Assembly (NCBI GenBank): GCA_942491525.1
Contig: CALOBW010000056.1
Location: 248,001 to 312,000 of the forward strand
Length of the DNA: 64,000 bases
Direction: 5' to 3'
Source of the DNA: CAYWBU01 sp942491525
GTDB taxonomy: Bacteria; Desulfobacterota; Desulfomonilia; UBA1062
Shown here piece by piece: positions 43,098 to 52,023 of this stretch (positions within the stretch are counted from its first letter, which is position 1; every line of letters starts with the position of its first letter). The translations under genes and the position numbers were made by a program. A model generated the notes under the pieces. It made no database searches, was not told where the DNA came from, and saw only the letters and a program-made list of their open reading frames with translations.

Positions 43098-44174
43098 TTA
43101 TGCGGCTCCCTTCTTGAGACGGTAGACGTAGGCCAGGATCTCGGCCACGGCTTTGAACATATCTTCTGGAATCGCCTCGCCGACCTCGATGGCCCGGTAC
43201 ATGGCGCGGGCCAGGGGCTTGTTTTCGACGATGGGCACGCGGTTCTCGCGGGCCACTTCGCGGATCTTGGCCGCCAGCGGTCCGGCGCCCTTGGCGATTA
43301 CGATGGGTGCATCCATGACGCCGCGCTCATACTTGATGGCGATGGCCAGATGGGTCGGGTTGGTGATGACCACGTCGGCCTTGGGCACTTCGGCCATCAT
43401 GCGCTTGCGCGCCATCTGCAGCTGGATCGAGCGGATGCGGCTCTTGATCTGCGGATTACCGTCGGTCATCTTGCTCTCATCCTTGATCTCCTGTTTGGTC
43501 ATCAGCAGGTCCTGGGTGTGCTGCCACTTCTGGAAGGACCAGTCAGCCACGGCGATGACGATGAAGCCCAGCAGGGCATCCCAGATCAGATGCAGGGATG
43601 ATCTGAAAATTGTCAAAACAATGACACTGGGCTCGGCGTCGATCAGGGGCGGGAAGACCGGCAGTTCGCGTTTGATGGCGCGGTAGGCCACAAAACCGAT
43701 CAGCAGAATGATCAGCACGTTCTTGACGAACATCTCCACCATCTTGATGGAGAAGAACTTGTTCTTGAAACCCTTGATCGGGTCGAGCTTGGACAGTTTG
43801 GGCTCCATGGATTCGGCGCTGAAGTTGATGCCGATCTGCATGACGTTGGAGATGAAGCCGATCACCACGAAGGCCAGGAAGATCGGCAGCAGCATGCTGC
43901 TGGATTCGGTGATGGCGTAGCCGAAGATCTGCACCAGGCCGGCGCGTGAGCCGTCCCAGCCGGAGGCGTTGCCCAGGAAGGTGCTGGTCAGCGCGGCCAG
44001 GTCTCTGCCCACCGATGGGATGTAGAAGTAGAATGTGACCACAGTTCCGGCGAACAGGAGGGCCGTGGAAACCTCCTGGCTCTTGGCAACCTGGCCCTTG
44101 TTGCGGGCCTCCTGCAGTCGTTTCGCAGTCGGTTGTTCGGTGCGCTCTTCGCCGTTCTCGCTCTCTTTTGCCAT
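43098..44174 (-). CDS. flhB: Flagellar export switch protein FlhB
   Basis: A 358-residue export protein. It starts with the family EERTEQPTAKRLQEARNKGQVAKS, has four membrane helices (about 35-210) and the self-cleaving NPTH motif at 272-275. That cleavage switches export from rod/hook to filament proteins. It is the first gene of the flagellar run. No SD is visible before the ATG, and a GG-N10-GC element lies only 12 bases upstream. Confidence 0.97.
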   Translation of the reverse strand: MAKESENGEERTEQPTAKRLQEARNKGQVAKSQEVSTALLFAGTVVTFYFYIPSVGRDLAALTSTFLGNASGWDGSRAGLVQIFGYAITESSSMLLPIFLAFVVIGFISNVMQIGINFSAESMEPKLSKLDPIKGFKNKFFSIKMVEMFVKNVLIILLIGFVAYRAIKRELPVFPPLIDAEPSVIVLTIFRSSLHLIWDALLGFIVIAVADWSFQKWQHTQDLLMTKQEIKDESKMTDGNPQIKSRIRSIQLQMARKRMMAEVPKADVVITNPTHLAIAIKYERGVMDAPIVIAKGAGPLAAKIREVARENRVPIVENKPLARAMYRAIEVGEAIPEDMFKAVAEILAYVYRLKKGAA

Positions 44175-44329
44175 GCCGGGCTTTATGCGAAAATCATACC
44201 AGCGCTTGGTGGGGGTATTTTCGCGGCTGGTACTCTTCTTGAATAGGGCTACAATATATAAATGTTCAGGGTCCGCGAATGTGCTATAGAATGATTTACA
44301 GCCTTGCGGATAGCTGTTATGGGGGTGTC

Positions 44330-45604
44330 ATGATTAAAAGAAGGACTGCTTCATTTGTTGGCGTCGGAGTGATTGCTTTTCTGGCGCTTATGTCATTGTA
44401 CCATGTCAAAACTTTGAACGCCGACAGTTCGCCGGTCTTCCCGCAGCTGGAAAAATTCATCGACTGCCTGGAGCTGATTGAGAAGGGTTATGTGGAAGAG
44501 GTGCCGGTGGAGGATCTGATCGACGGCGCCATCAAGGGCATGACCGATGTGCTCGACCCCCATTCAACCTACATGACCAAAGAGGGCTATGATGAGATGG
44601 AGATCAGCATCCGCGGCTCCTTCGGCGGGCTGGGAATTGAGGTCGGCATCCGCGACGGCGTGCTGACGGTCATCTCGCCCATCGAAGACACCCCGGCCTT
44701 TGAGGCCGGCATCGAGCCCGGCGATAAGATCATCCGCATCGACGGCAAGTCGACCGCCGACATGGGGCTGGAGGATGCGGTCAAGGTTCTGCGCGGCCGC
44801 AAAGGTTCGGCGGTCATCATCACCATCCTGCGTGACGACGATCAGCCGCGCGACCTGACCATCGTGCGCGACATCATCAAGGTACAGAGCGTCAGATCCA
44901 GCATGCTGAGCCCCGGTTACGGCTACATCAAGGTTTCAAGCTTCCAGAAGTATACGGCCCAGGATATTGAGAAGGCCCTCAAGGAGATGGACAGTCTGAA
45001 CGGGCTGATTCTGGATCTGCGCTATGATCCGGGCGGCCTGCTCAATCAGGCCCTGGAGGTCAGCGATCTCTTCCTGAGCGAAGGGTTGATCGTCTATACC
45101 GGCGGGCGCAGCGAGGATGACCGCGAGGAGTATCTGGCCGCCAAGGAGGGCACCTATGAGGGCTTTCCCATGATCGTGCTGATCAACGGCGGGACCGCCT
45201 CGGCGGCCGAGATTGTGGCCGGCGCCCTGCAGGACAACAAGCGCGCCGTGATCATGGGCGTCAAGAGTTTCGGCAAGGCTTCGGTGCAGCAGGTGCGGCC
45301 GCTCAGAGACGGCTCGGCTCTGAAGCTGACCGTGGCCCGTTACTACACCCCGTCCGGCCGTTCGATCCAGGCCACCGGCATTCAGCCCGATATTGTGGTT
45401 GAGCAGCAGATCATGGATGATGATCAGGCCCAGAAATTTTTCCGCGAAGAGGATCTCAGCCACCATCTGGAGGCCGAGGGCAAAAAACGCAATCCCATGG
45501 ACGAGAAGGTGCGCAAGATGCTGAAGCGCGACTACCAGCTCAGATATGCGCTGGATCTGCTTAAATCCTGGGATGTTTTCCACACCCAGAAAGATGCTGC
45601 ATGA
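44330..45604 (+). CDS. C-terminal processing protease CtpA (S41 family)
   Basis: A 424-residue secreted or membrane-anchored serine protease with an N-terminal signal anchor. It has a PDZ domain (about 95-175; GSFGGLGIEVGIRDG) and the S41 catalytic core: Ser in NGGTASAAEIVAG (about 291) and Lys in VKSFGKASVQ (about 316). Such proteases clip C-termini of envelope proteins. The ATG at 44330 follows a G-rich SD; an in-frame ATG at 44279 would precede the signal anchor by 17 residues. Its stop overlaps the next gene (ATGA). Confidence 0.93.
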   Translation: MIKRRTASFVGVGVIAFLALMSLYHVKTLNADSSPVFPQLEKFIDCLELIEKGYVEEVPVEDLIDGAIKGMTDVLDPHSTYMTKEGYDEMEISIRGSFGGLGIEVGIRDGVLTVISPIEDTPAFEAGIEPGDKIIRIDGKSTADMGLEDAVKVLRGRKGSAVIITILRDDDQPRDLTIVRDIIKVQSVRSSMLSPGYGYIKVSSFQKYTAQDIEKALKEMDSLNGLILDLRYDPGGLLNQALEVSDLFLSEGLIVYTGGRSEDDREEYLAAKEGTYEGFPMIVLINGGTASAAEIVAGALQDNKRAVIMGVKSFGKASVQQVRPLRDGSALKLTVARYYTPSGRSIQATGIQPDIVVEQQIMDDDQAQKFFREEDLSHHLEAEGKKRNPMDEKVRKMLKRDYQLRYALDLLKSWDVFHTQKDAA

Positions 45605-46665
45605 AAAAGAAACAGAAGCAGAAGCTGTATAAGATTTTAAGTGTTGTCGGAGTCGCCCTGGCGGTCATTGTGCTGATCGGCCTGCTGGAGTGGCGGCTCG
45701 GGCGTGAATCTGAGGTTCCCGACGTGCCGGTAGAGACCCTGCTCAAGGGCTGTCTGATGGACCTGGGGCTTGAACGTTCCCAGATTGTTGTCTCCGGCAA
45801 CAGTATCAAGGTGCAGGCCAAGGTGCCGATTTCAGCGGCCCGCATCCGCAAGGCCTTTGCGCCGGTCGAGCGTTACGGCAGTGTTGATGTGCATGACAGC
45901 AGTCTGACCGTTGTTCAGATTGACGAGCGCAGCTGGAGTATCCGTTTTTCTTACCCCAAGCCGCAGGTTGTGAAGCCGAAACCTGAGCCTAAGCCTGAAG
46001 CCAAGTATGAGATGGTGATCATTGTGGATGACATCGGCCTGGATATGAACGCTGTCAAGAAGCTGGCCGCCATCGATGCCGACCTGACCTTCTCGATCAT
46101 GCCTCTGCGGCCCCACTCCACTGAGGCGGCCCGCTATCTGAACGCCAAGAACCGTCAGGTCATGCTGCATCAGCCCATGCAGGGCGGCGAGGGCAGCAAT
46201 CCCGGCGCCGGCGCCATCTATACCGGTATGAGTCAGGCCGAGGTGCGTGCCATCCTGCAGAAAAATTTGAAGAGCGTGCCCTATATCGCGGGCGTCAACA
46301 ACCATATGGGCTCCCAGGCCACCCAGGACCGCATGATCATGACCACGGTGCTGGCCGAGATCGACCGTGAGCGGCTCTTCTTTGTCGACAGCCTGACCAC
46401 CAGCCAGTCGGTCTGCCGCGAGGTCGCCAGGCAGGAGGGCATCGAGTTCGCCGCCCGCGACATCTTCCTGGACAACGTCCAGAGCTATGAATATATCAAG
46501 CGCCAGCTGGATAAGCTGGAAAACATTGCGCGCCGCGGCGGACGTGCCGTCGGCATCTGTCATCCGCGCGCAGTCACCATCGAGACCCTGGCCAGGGAGC
46601 TGCCCGAGCTGGAGAAGCGCGGTGTGCATCTGGTCAAGGCCTCTGAATTTGTCCGCAAACTTTAA
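45601..46665 (+). CDS. Divergent polysaccharide deacetylase (YibQ/DUF610 family)
   Basis: A 354-residue protein: one N-terminal membrane helix (about 15-35), a Pro/Lys-rich linker (PKPEPKPEAK) and a divergent NodB-like deacetylase fold (about 138-354). Motifs are VIIVDDIGLD, MLHQPMQGG and GVNNHMGSQAT, with DSLTT and GICHPR later. The family often accompanies ctpA and envC in envelope-maintenance operons. Its substrate is unproven. It is translationally coupled to ctpA. Confidence 0.9.
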   Translation: MKKKQKQKLYKILSVVGVALAVIVLIGLLEWRLGRESEVPDVPVETLLKGCLMDLGLERSQIVVSGNSIKVQAKVPISAARIRKAFAPVERYGSVDVHDSSLTVVQIDERSWSIRFSYPKPQVVKPKPEPKPEAKYEMVIIVDDIGLDMNAVKKLAAIDADLTFSIMPLRPHSTEAARYLNAKNRQVMLHQPMQGGEGSNPGAGAIYTGMSQAEVRAILQKNLKSVPYIAGVNNHMGSQATQDRMIMTTVLAEIDRERLFFVDSLTTSQSVCREVARQEGIEFAARDIFLDNVQSYEYIKRQLDKLENIARRGGRAVGICHPRAVTIETLARELPELEKRGVHLVKASEFVRKL

Positions 46666-46675
46666 GGAGCAGCCT

Positions 46676-47173
46676 TTGAACAGATGGTTCGTCGTCCAGA
46701 CCAATGCCCGTGAAGACAAGCTGGCCGTCATGGGTCTGCAACAGAAGGGCATCGAGGTTTATCAGCCCCAGATGCAGCGTTATGTCTTTCATGCGCGCAA
46801 GAAGATTTTGAAGAACTATCCGCTCTTTCCGGGCTACATCTTTGTCTGCACGGATGATTCCGAAATCAGCCTGCATCAGGTCAAGTGGTGCCGCGGGGTG
46901 GGGCGCGTTCTGCCCGACAACAGCCAGCCCGTGCCCGTTCCCGATGAGTTTGTGAGCGGGCTGATGGGGCTTGAGTCGGAGGATGGCGTGATCACCAAAC
47001 CGGTGGATTATCAGCCCGGCGACTTGGTCAAGGTCAAGTCCGGCCCCATGAAGGATGTCTACGGCATCTTCGAGGCCTGGGGCTCCGACGACGATCGTGT
47101 GCGCATCCTGATCGACCTGGTCGGCAACCAGGCCAAGGTCATGATGCATCCGTCCATGCTGGAAAAAGCGTAA
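46676..47173 (+). CDS. NusG-family transcription antitermination paralogue
   Basis: A 165-residue NusG-like protein: NGN domain (WFVVQTNAREDKLAVMGLQQ, then LFPGYIFV) and a C-terminal KOW domain (QPGDLVKVKSGPMKDVYGIF). RfaH/UpxY-type paralogues promote elongation through selected operons. The start is TTG at 46676, 6 bases after AAGGAG, because the conserved NRWFVVQ lies right there and upstream codons are from the deacetylase frame. Whether this is the housekeeping NusG or a specialised paralogue cannot be told; the absence of secE/rplK neighbours argues for the latter. Confidence 0.88.
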   Translation: MNRWFVVQTNAREDKLAVMGLQQKGIEVYQPQMQRYVFHARKKILKNYPLFPGYIFVCTDDSEISLHQVKWCRGVGRVLPDNSQPVPVPDEFVSGLMGLESEDGVITKPVDYQPGDLVKVKSGPMKDVYGIFEAWGSDDDRVRILIDLVGNQAKVMMHPSMLEKA

Positions 47174-47183
47174 GGGGAAAGCC

Positions 47184-48794
47184 ATCCAAGTCTACGGTGC
47201 CACCGAACATCTGAAAGCGTCGCAACTCAAGAGTCTGGAGCGGATCTACCGGCGGCGGCTGACGGCCGACCAGCTGGTCTCGCATGAGCTCTGTGTCGAA
47301 CTGGCGCGGCTCTCGCACTCGATAGGCATTCAGATCGGCCTGCTGATCAGCCGCAGCGGCCGCATCGAGTATGTGATTGCGGGCAGCGCCACCGGTATCA
47401 TGATTCCGCAGCTGGAGCGGGCGCGTTCGCATGCGGGGCGTCTGCTGGGCCTGCGTCTGGTTCACACCCATCTGGATGCTGAACCCCTCTCGCATGAGGA
47501 TCTGACCGACCTGGCCAAGCTCAGGCTGGATATGATCACGGCCGTGGGTGTGCGTGCGGACGGCGATCCGGACCTGATCTACAGCGCCCACCTCTTTGCC
47601 CAGGATAGAAATGAGCTGGTCTGGCAGGAGCTGCCGCCGGTCGTTTCGCACCGGCTGGATCTGGCCTTTGATGTCTTTATCGCCGAGCTGGAGGATGAGA
47701 TTGCCGGCCGCATGTCGGCGCGCAGGGTTGAGCAGGCGGCTGACCGCGCCATTCTGGTGATGGTCGGCAGCGGCGATGACATGGATATCAATCGCGCCGA
47801 GTTCGAGGAGCTGGCCGAGGCCGCCGGCGTGCAGGTGCTGGCGACCGTGATCCAGAAGCGGCCCAAGATCGATCCCAAGTATGTGGCCGGCAAGGGCAAG
47901 CTGGAGGAGATCTTCATCGAGGCCCTGGCCAAGGATGCCAACCTGCTGATCTTCGATCATGAGCTTTCGCCCTCCCAGGCGCGTTCGATCGCCCAGCTGG
48001 TTGACATCCGGGTCATCGACCGCACCCAGCTGATTCTGGATATCTTTGCGGCCCGGGCCCAGACCAAGGAGGGTAAGATTCAGGTGGAGCTGGCCCAGCT
48101 CAAGTACAACATGCCGCGCCTGGTGGGGCGCAACCCGTCCCTGAGCCGGCTGGCCGGCGGCATCGGCACGCGCGGGCCGGGCGAGAGCAAGCTCGAGGTG
48201 GACCGCCGCCGGGCCCAGGAACGCGTCACGCGCCTGGAGCGTGAAATCAAGAAGATAGCCACCAAGCGCAAGCTGACCCGCGCCAAGCGTAACCGCAACC
48301 AGGTGCCGGTCATATCGATTATCGGCTACACCAACACGGGCAAGTCGACCCTGCTCAACACCCTGACCAAGAGCGAGGTGCTGGCGGCGGACATGCCCTT
48401 TGCAACCCTGGATCCGTCCAGCAAACGGCTGCGCTTCCCGCGCGATCTGGAGGTTGTGATCACCGACACGGTCGGCTTTATCCGCGAGCTGCCGCCGGAC
48501 CTCAAGACGGCCTTCATGGCCACCCTGGAGGAGCTGGAGGAGGCCCATCTGCTGCTGGAGGTGATCGATCTTTCGGACCCGCATATGGAGTATCGCATGA
48601 GTGCGGTGGATGAGATCCTGATCGGCCTGGAGCTGAATAACAAGCCGCGGCTCAAGGTTTTCAACAAGGTTGACCGGGTGGATGCCGAGCAGGCCCGCTC
48701 AATTGCCCGGCGTCATGACGGGGTGGTCATCTCGGCCCTGGACCGTTCAAGCCTGAGCGGTCTGCTGGATCGCCTGGAGCGCTTCTTTAACTAA
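47184..48794 (+). CDS. hflX: Ribosome-associated GTPase HflX, apparent ATC start
   Basis: A 536-residue HflX with the long N-terminal extension (VYGATEHLKASQLKSLERIY) that precedes the HflX-N domain in many bacteria. The GTPase domain has P-loop GYTNTGKST (near 380), DTVGFIREL and NKVDRVD. HflX splits stalled ribosomes. The in-frame open region starts at 47145, yet no ATG, GTG or TTG occurs before the GTG at 47373, which would delete 63 conserved residues. An ATC at 47184 lies 6 bases after an AAGGGG SD, at the expected start. I annotate that codon; a sequence error is the alternative. Confidence 0.85.
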   Translation: MQVYGATEHLKASQLKSLERIYRRRLTADQLVSHELCVELARLSHSIGIQIGLLISRSGRIEYVIAGSATGIMIPQLERARSHAGRLLGLRLVHTHLDAEPLSHEDLTDLAKLRLDMITAVGVRADGDPDLIYSAHLFAQDRNELVWQELPPVVSHRLDLAFDVFIAELEDEIAGRMSARRVEQAADRAILVMVGSGDDMDINRAEFEELAEAAGVQVLATVIQKRPKIDPKYVAGKGKLEEIFIEALAKDANLLIFDHELSPSQARSIAQLVDIRVIDRTQLILDIFAARAQTKEGKIQVELAQLKYNMPRLVGRNPSLSRLAGGIGTRGPGESKLEVDRRRAQERVTRLEREIKKIATKRKLTRAKRNRNQVPVISIIGYTNTGKSTLLNTLTKSEVLAADMPFATLDPSSKRLRFPRDLEVVITDTVGFIRELPPDLKTAFMATLEELEEAHLLLEVIDLSDPHMEYRMSAVDEILIGLELNNKPRLKVFNKVDRVDAEQARSIARRHDGVVISALDRSSLSGLLDRLERFFN

Positions 48795-51700
48795 TCGCGC
48801 TGGTCGATGATGCTCGGGCTGGGCTTGAACTGGCGCGACTTGTTGAGCAGTTCGCCGGGCAGGCTGAAGAGGCGGCTGAAGCTGTCGATCACCGGCTTTG
48901 AGAGGCTGTCGAATGGCGCCGGTTCAACTTCCGGGTCATCCAGCGGTCCGGTCATGCGCATGGAGATGATCAGCAGCCGTCCCTCCGGCCCGGTCAGAAC
49001 CCAGCCGATCAGCGGGATCATGCTGACGGTCTTGTCGAGGGTCTCCAGCGGCTGGGCGCCGATGATGCAGTCGATCTCCTGGCTCTCCAGCGAATATGAT
49101 CCGACGGCAAAGAACTGCACCGAGTTGCTGTCGATGTAGATGTCGTCAAAGGTCAGGTGGTTGTTGCTGGCGTTGATGGTGCCCGAGAACTCGTTGTAGG
49201 GAAAGCCGTAGTCCATCATGACCAGGTTGCCGGTCTTGACGAATTTGTAGAGGTTGAGGGTGCCGAAGATCTTGGAGAGCATCCCGTAGCGCGTGATGTG
49301 GCCCTGCCGGGCCGTGAATCTCAGGTTGCCGTTGATGGACTGGCGCGTGCCCCAGAGGTGGCCCTTGACGTCCATCTTGCCGTCGATGATGGGCTCCTCA
49401 TCGGTCAGGTAGAGCGAGAGCTGGCGCAGATCCGTGTCCTGATAGGCCAGCTCGACATCGAAGGTGCTGCCGCCCTTGAGGTTGATTATCAGGGAGCCGT
49501 TCAGGAAGCCGCGTTCATCGCTCATGGCGATATTCTGCAGCTGCAGGTCGTCGCCGTCAAAGGCGGCGCTGGCCGTGGCGCGCTTGACCGGCAGGCCCAG
49601 GATGGATGAGTTGGTCAGGGTCAGGTCGCCGTGGGCCGTCAGGCCGGCGGGCAGCGTGAAGCCGGATTTCTCCTGTTTGCGCTCGATCACCAGTCCATCG
49701 ATCTGCAGCGCGCCGTTGAAGTTCTTGAACTGCCTGAGGCTGCCGTTGGCATAGATCCGCTTGCCGCCATGCCAGATCTTGAGGTCGGGTGAGTCAATGT
49801 TGTTGTCCTGGATCAGGAGGCGTCCGTCAAGGGTCAGCGGCTGATCGTTGAAGAGAAGCTGGACCATGTCGAGGCCCAGCTGGCCGTTGATGGCAGTCCT
49901 GGCTCCCCAGCTCAGGCTGAAATTGCCGTTGGCCGTGCCGCTGAGGGCTAGGTCCTGGCCGCCGTATAGGCCGTCGAGCCTGAGCGGGCCTGCGATCTGC
50001 AGCTGGCCCTGGCCGGGCAGGAGCTCCAGATTGATGTCGCCCAGCAGTCCGACGTCGGGCTTGATCTGCAGCTTGATGCTGCGGCCGGACCAGAGCCGGC
50101 CGCTGAGGGTGCCGCTGGCATTGATGGGCCCCTCCTGTTTGCGGTAGTCGCTGTTGAAGATTTTGAGGGCCGCGCTGCTCAGCTGCAGGCTGCCGCTGAT
50201 CTCGGGGCCGAGGCCCGAACCCTCGAGGAAGACGCCGCTGTTTTCATGCAGCTCGAAGTTGGGGGTCCGGGGGATGCCGCGGCTCTTGAGCTCGAACTCA
50301 TAGCGCATCAGGCTCTTGAGCTCATTGATATCAAGTTTCAGCTCCTCGATGGGCACCTCCTGCCAGAGGCCGTTGAGTCTGATCTGCAGCTGGTCGCCGT
50401 AGTTGGCGGCGTAGGCGGTGGCGTTGATCCGGCGGCAGGGGGCCGTGCCCCAGCGGAAGCTGGCCTCTTGCAGCTGGAGGTTGGCTTTGATGGCGGTGGG
50501 GATCTCGGCCTGCTTGTTCCAGAGCACCTCGATGCTGCCCCTGATCCGGCCGTTTTCAACCTGGCTGATGCTGTCCAGCTTGCTGTGCAGTTTCTGGGAA
50601 ACCATGGTGGCGCGCCAGGCGCTGACAAAATCCCGGGCGCTGATGTCGGCGTCTTTGATGATGACCTCGATGCGGTTGCCCGGCAGGTGCAGATCATGGA
50701 AGATCAGCTCAAGATTGCTGATGGCGGAGCCGCCGATCTGGCCGTGGCTGCCGGCAATTTTGAGGCTGCCGTCTGTCAGGCTGACCCGGCCCTGCAGGTT
50801 GGTGACCCGTTCATTGTCGTGGCCGGCGCCGAAGCTCATGCCGCTGACTTCAGCCTCAAGATTGACGGCCCGCAGCAGTTCGCGGCCGCTCTGTCTGACG
50901 GGGCCATTGTAGGTCAGGCTGAGCAGCTGGGCCCGGCCGTCACGCAGGCGTTCAAAGAGCAGGCGCCGGGTTTTGTCGGTCAGGTTAAGATTGGTGAAGG
51001 CTGCCATCAGCTCGTTATAGCTGAAGATGCCGGAGGAGAGATTGAGCTCCAGGGCGGTTCTGGCGGGCGTCAGCAGGTTGCTGAGGTTGGCCGTGCCGTT
51101 CAGCCTCAGCAGATGGTTGCTGATCTCGATATTAGAGAACTGGATCAGGTCGCGGTTGCCGTTGATGAACATCTTGGCCGAGACCGGGAATAGGCAGCCG
51201 AAATCATCAGCCAGGCTCTGGGGCTGCAGATTCTGCATGGAGAAGATGCCGCGCCACTGCTTGCCGGTGCGCAGGGCCCGGATGGTGCTCTGGCCGCCCA
51301 GGGTCTGGGCGCTCAGGTTGATGCTGAACCAGTTGAGGCTGCCGTTGATCTGGCTGAAGTCATAGATTTTGTCGCCGTGCTGCAGTACCAGCTGGCCCTC
51401 GGTCACGGAGGCGCTGGGCAGTTTGAAGCTGCCCTGGCCGCCGCGCTGCCACTGGCTGAGGTCGAGGGCCACATCGGGCTGCTCGAGGCTGATCTGCAGC
51501 AGGCGCACTTTGCCGGTCAGCAGGTGCAGCGGTGAGAGCCGGGCCGTGATGCGGCTGGCTCTGATGTAGTGGTTGGGCGCCGCCTGCAGGTCGACGTCAT
51601 TGAGGGTCAGGTGCAGGCCGCGGATGATGTCCAGCTCCAGCGAGCCGATCTCGGCGTCCATCTGCAGGTATCTGGCGGACTGATCCTCGATGATGTTTTT

Positions 51701-51805
51701 GAGCCGGTCCTGCTTGATATAGAGGTTGTTTAGGATGATCAGACTGGCTGCGATCAGAAGGGTCAGACTCAGCAGGAATATGGAAAATTTTTTGGCGCGC
51801 GTCAT
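48791..51805 (-). CDS. AsmA-like/TamB-related envelope protein
   Basis: A 1004-residue protein from the ATG at 51805, which directly precedes a basic-then-hydrophobic signal anchor (MTRAKKFSIFLLSLTLLIAA); an in-frame ATG at 51868 would add 21 residues. The rest is a long run of beta-rich AsmA-type repeats, ending with a conserved AsmA C-terminal segment (IDSNSVQFFAVGSYSL, then GWVLTGPEG). AsmA/YhdP/TamB-like proteins form periplasmic bridges for phospholipids. Its stop overlaps hflX by four bases. Confidence 0.85.
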   Translation of the reverse strand: MTRAKKFSIFLLSLTLLIAASLIILNNLYIKQDRLKNIIEDQSARYLQMDAEIGSLELDIIRGLHLTLNDVDLQAAPNHYIRASRITARLSPLHLLTGKVRLLQISLEQPDVALDLSQWQRGGQGSFKLPSASVTEGQLVLQHGDKIYDFSQINGSLNWFSINLSAQTLGGQSTIRALRTGKQWRGIFSMQNLQPQSLADDFGCLFPVSAKMFINGNRDLIQFSNIEISNHLLRLNGTANLSNLLTPARTALELNLSSGIFSYNELMAAFTNLNLTDKTRRLLFERLRDGRAQLLSLTYNGPVRQSGRELLRAVNLEAEVSGMSFGAGHDNERVTNLQGRVSLTDGSLKIAGSHGQIGGSAISNLELIFHDLHLPGNRIEVIIKDADISARDFVSAWRATMVSQKLHSKLDSISQVENGRIRGSIEVLWNKQAEIPTAIKANLQLQEASFRWGTAPCRRINATAYAANYGDQLQIRLNGLWQEVPIEELKLDINELKSLMRYEFELKSRGIPRTPNFELHENSGVFLEGSGLGPEISGSLQLSSAALKIFNSDYRKQEGPINASGTLSGRLWSGRSIKLQIKPDVGLLGDINLELLPGQGQLQIAGPLRLDGLYGGQDLALSGTANGNFSLSWGARTAINGQLGLDMVQLLFNDQPLTLDGRLLIQDNNIDSPDLKIWHGGKRIYANGSLRQFKNFNGALQIDGLVIERKQEKSGFTLPAGLTAHGDLTLTNSSILGLPVKRATASAAFDGDDLQLQNIAMSDERGFLNGSLIINLKGGSTFDVELAYQDTDLRQLSLYLTDEEPIIDGKMDVKGHLWGTRQSINGNLRFTARQGHITRYGMLSKIFGTLNLYKFVKTGNLVMMDYGFPYNEFSGTINASNNHLTFDDIYIDSNSVQFFAVGSYSLESQEIDCIIGAQPLETLDKTVSMIPLIGWVLTGPEGRLLIISMRMTGPLDDPEVEPAPFDSLSKPVIDSFSRLFSLPGELLNKSRQFKPSPSIIDQRD

Positions 51806-51961
51806 ATCAAGGGCTAGATTATGCTGAATTGGATGCCGGGTGCAAGGGCGGATGCTATTTAGGGTCATGATAGATGACGCGGTTGCGGCAGGTGTGGCTG
51901 AGGGCTGCGCCCGATTCTGGGGCTGTAAATAATCTAAGCGGCCAGCTGGTGCAGAGTATTC

Positions 51962-51989
51962 TTGACTCGGCTGTGGGATACTCTATAAC
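51962..51989 (+). promoter_or_regulatory. Promoter of the nucleotidyltransferase gene
   Basis: TTGACT (51962-51967) and TATAAC (51984-51989) are spaced by 16 bases. The expected transcript start lies just before the AAGAGG SD at 52012, which supports the ATG at 52024. Confidence 0.55.
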
Positions 51990-52023
51990 CAGAGATTATA
52001 ATTACGATGTTAAGAGGATGATT

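Noticed and set aside
47373..47375. GTG at 47373 as the hflX start
   Set aside because: It would remove about 63 residues that match the HflX extension, and it lacks an SD; the ATC at 47184 fits better.
47139..48584. A 481-residue open frame antisense to hflX
   Set aside because: Low-complexity composition without motifs, a by-product of high GC; the HflX frame is clearly conserved.
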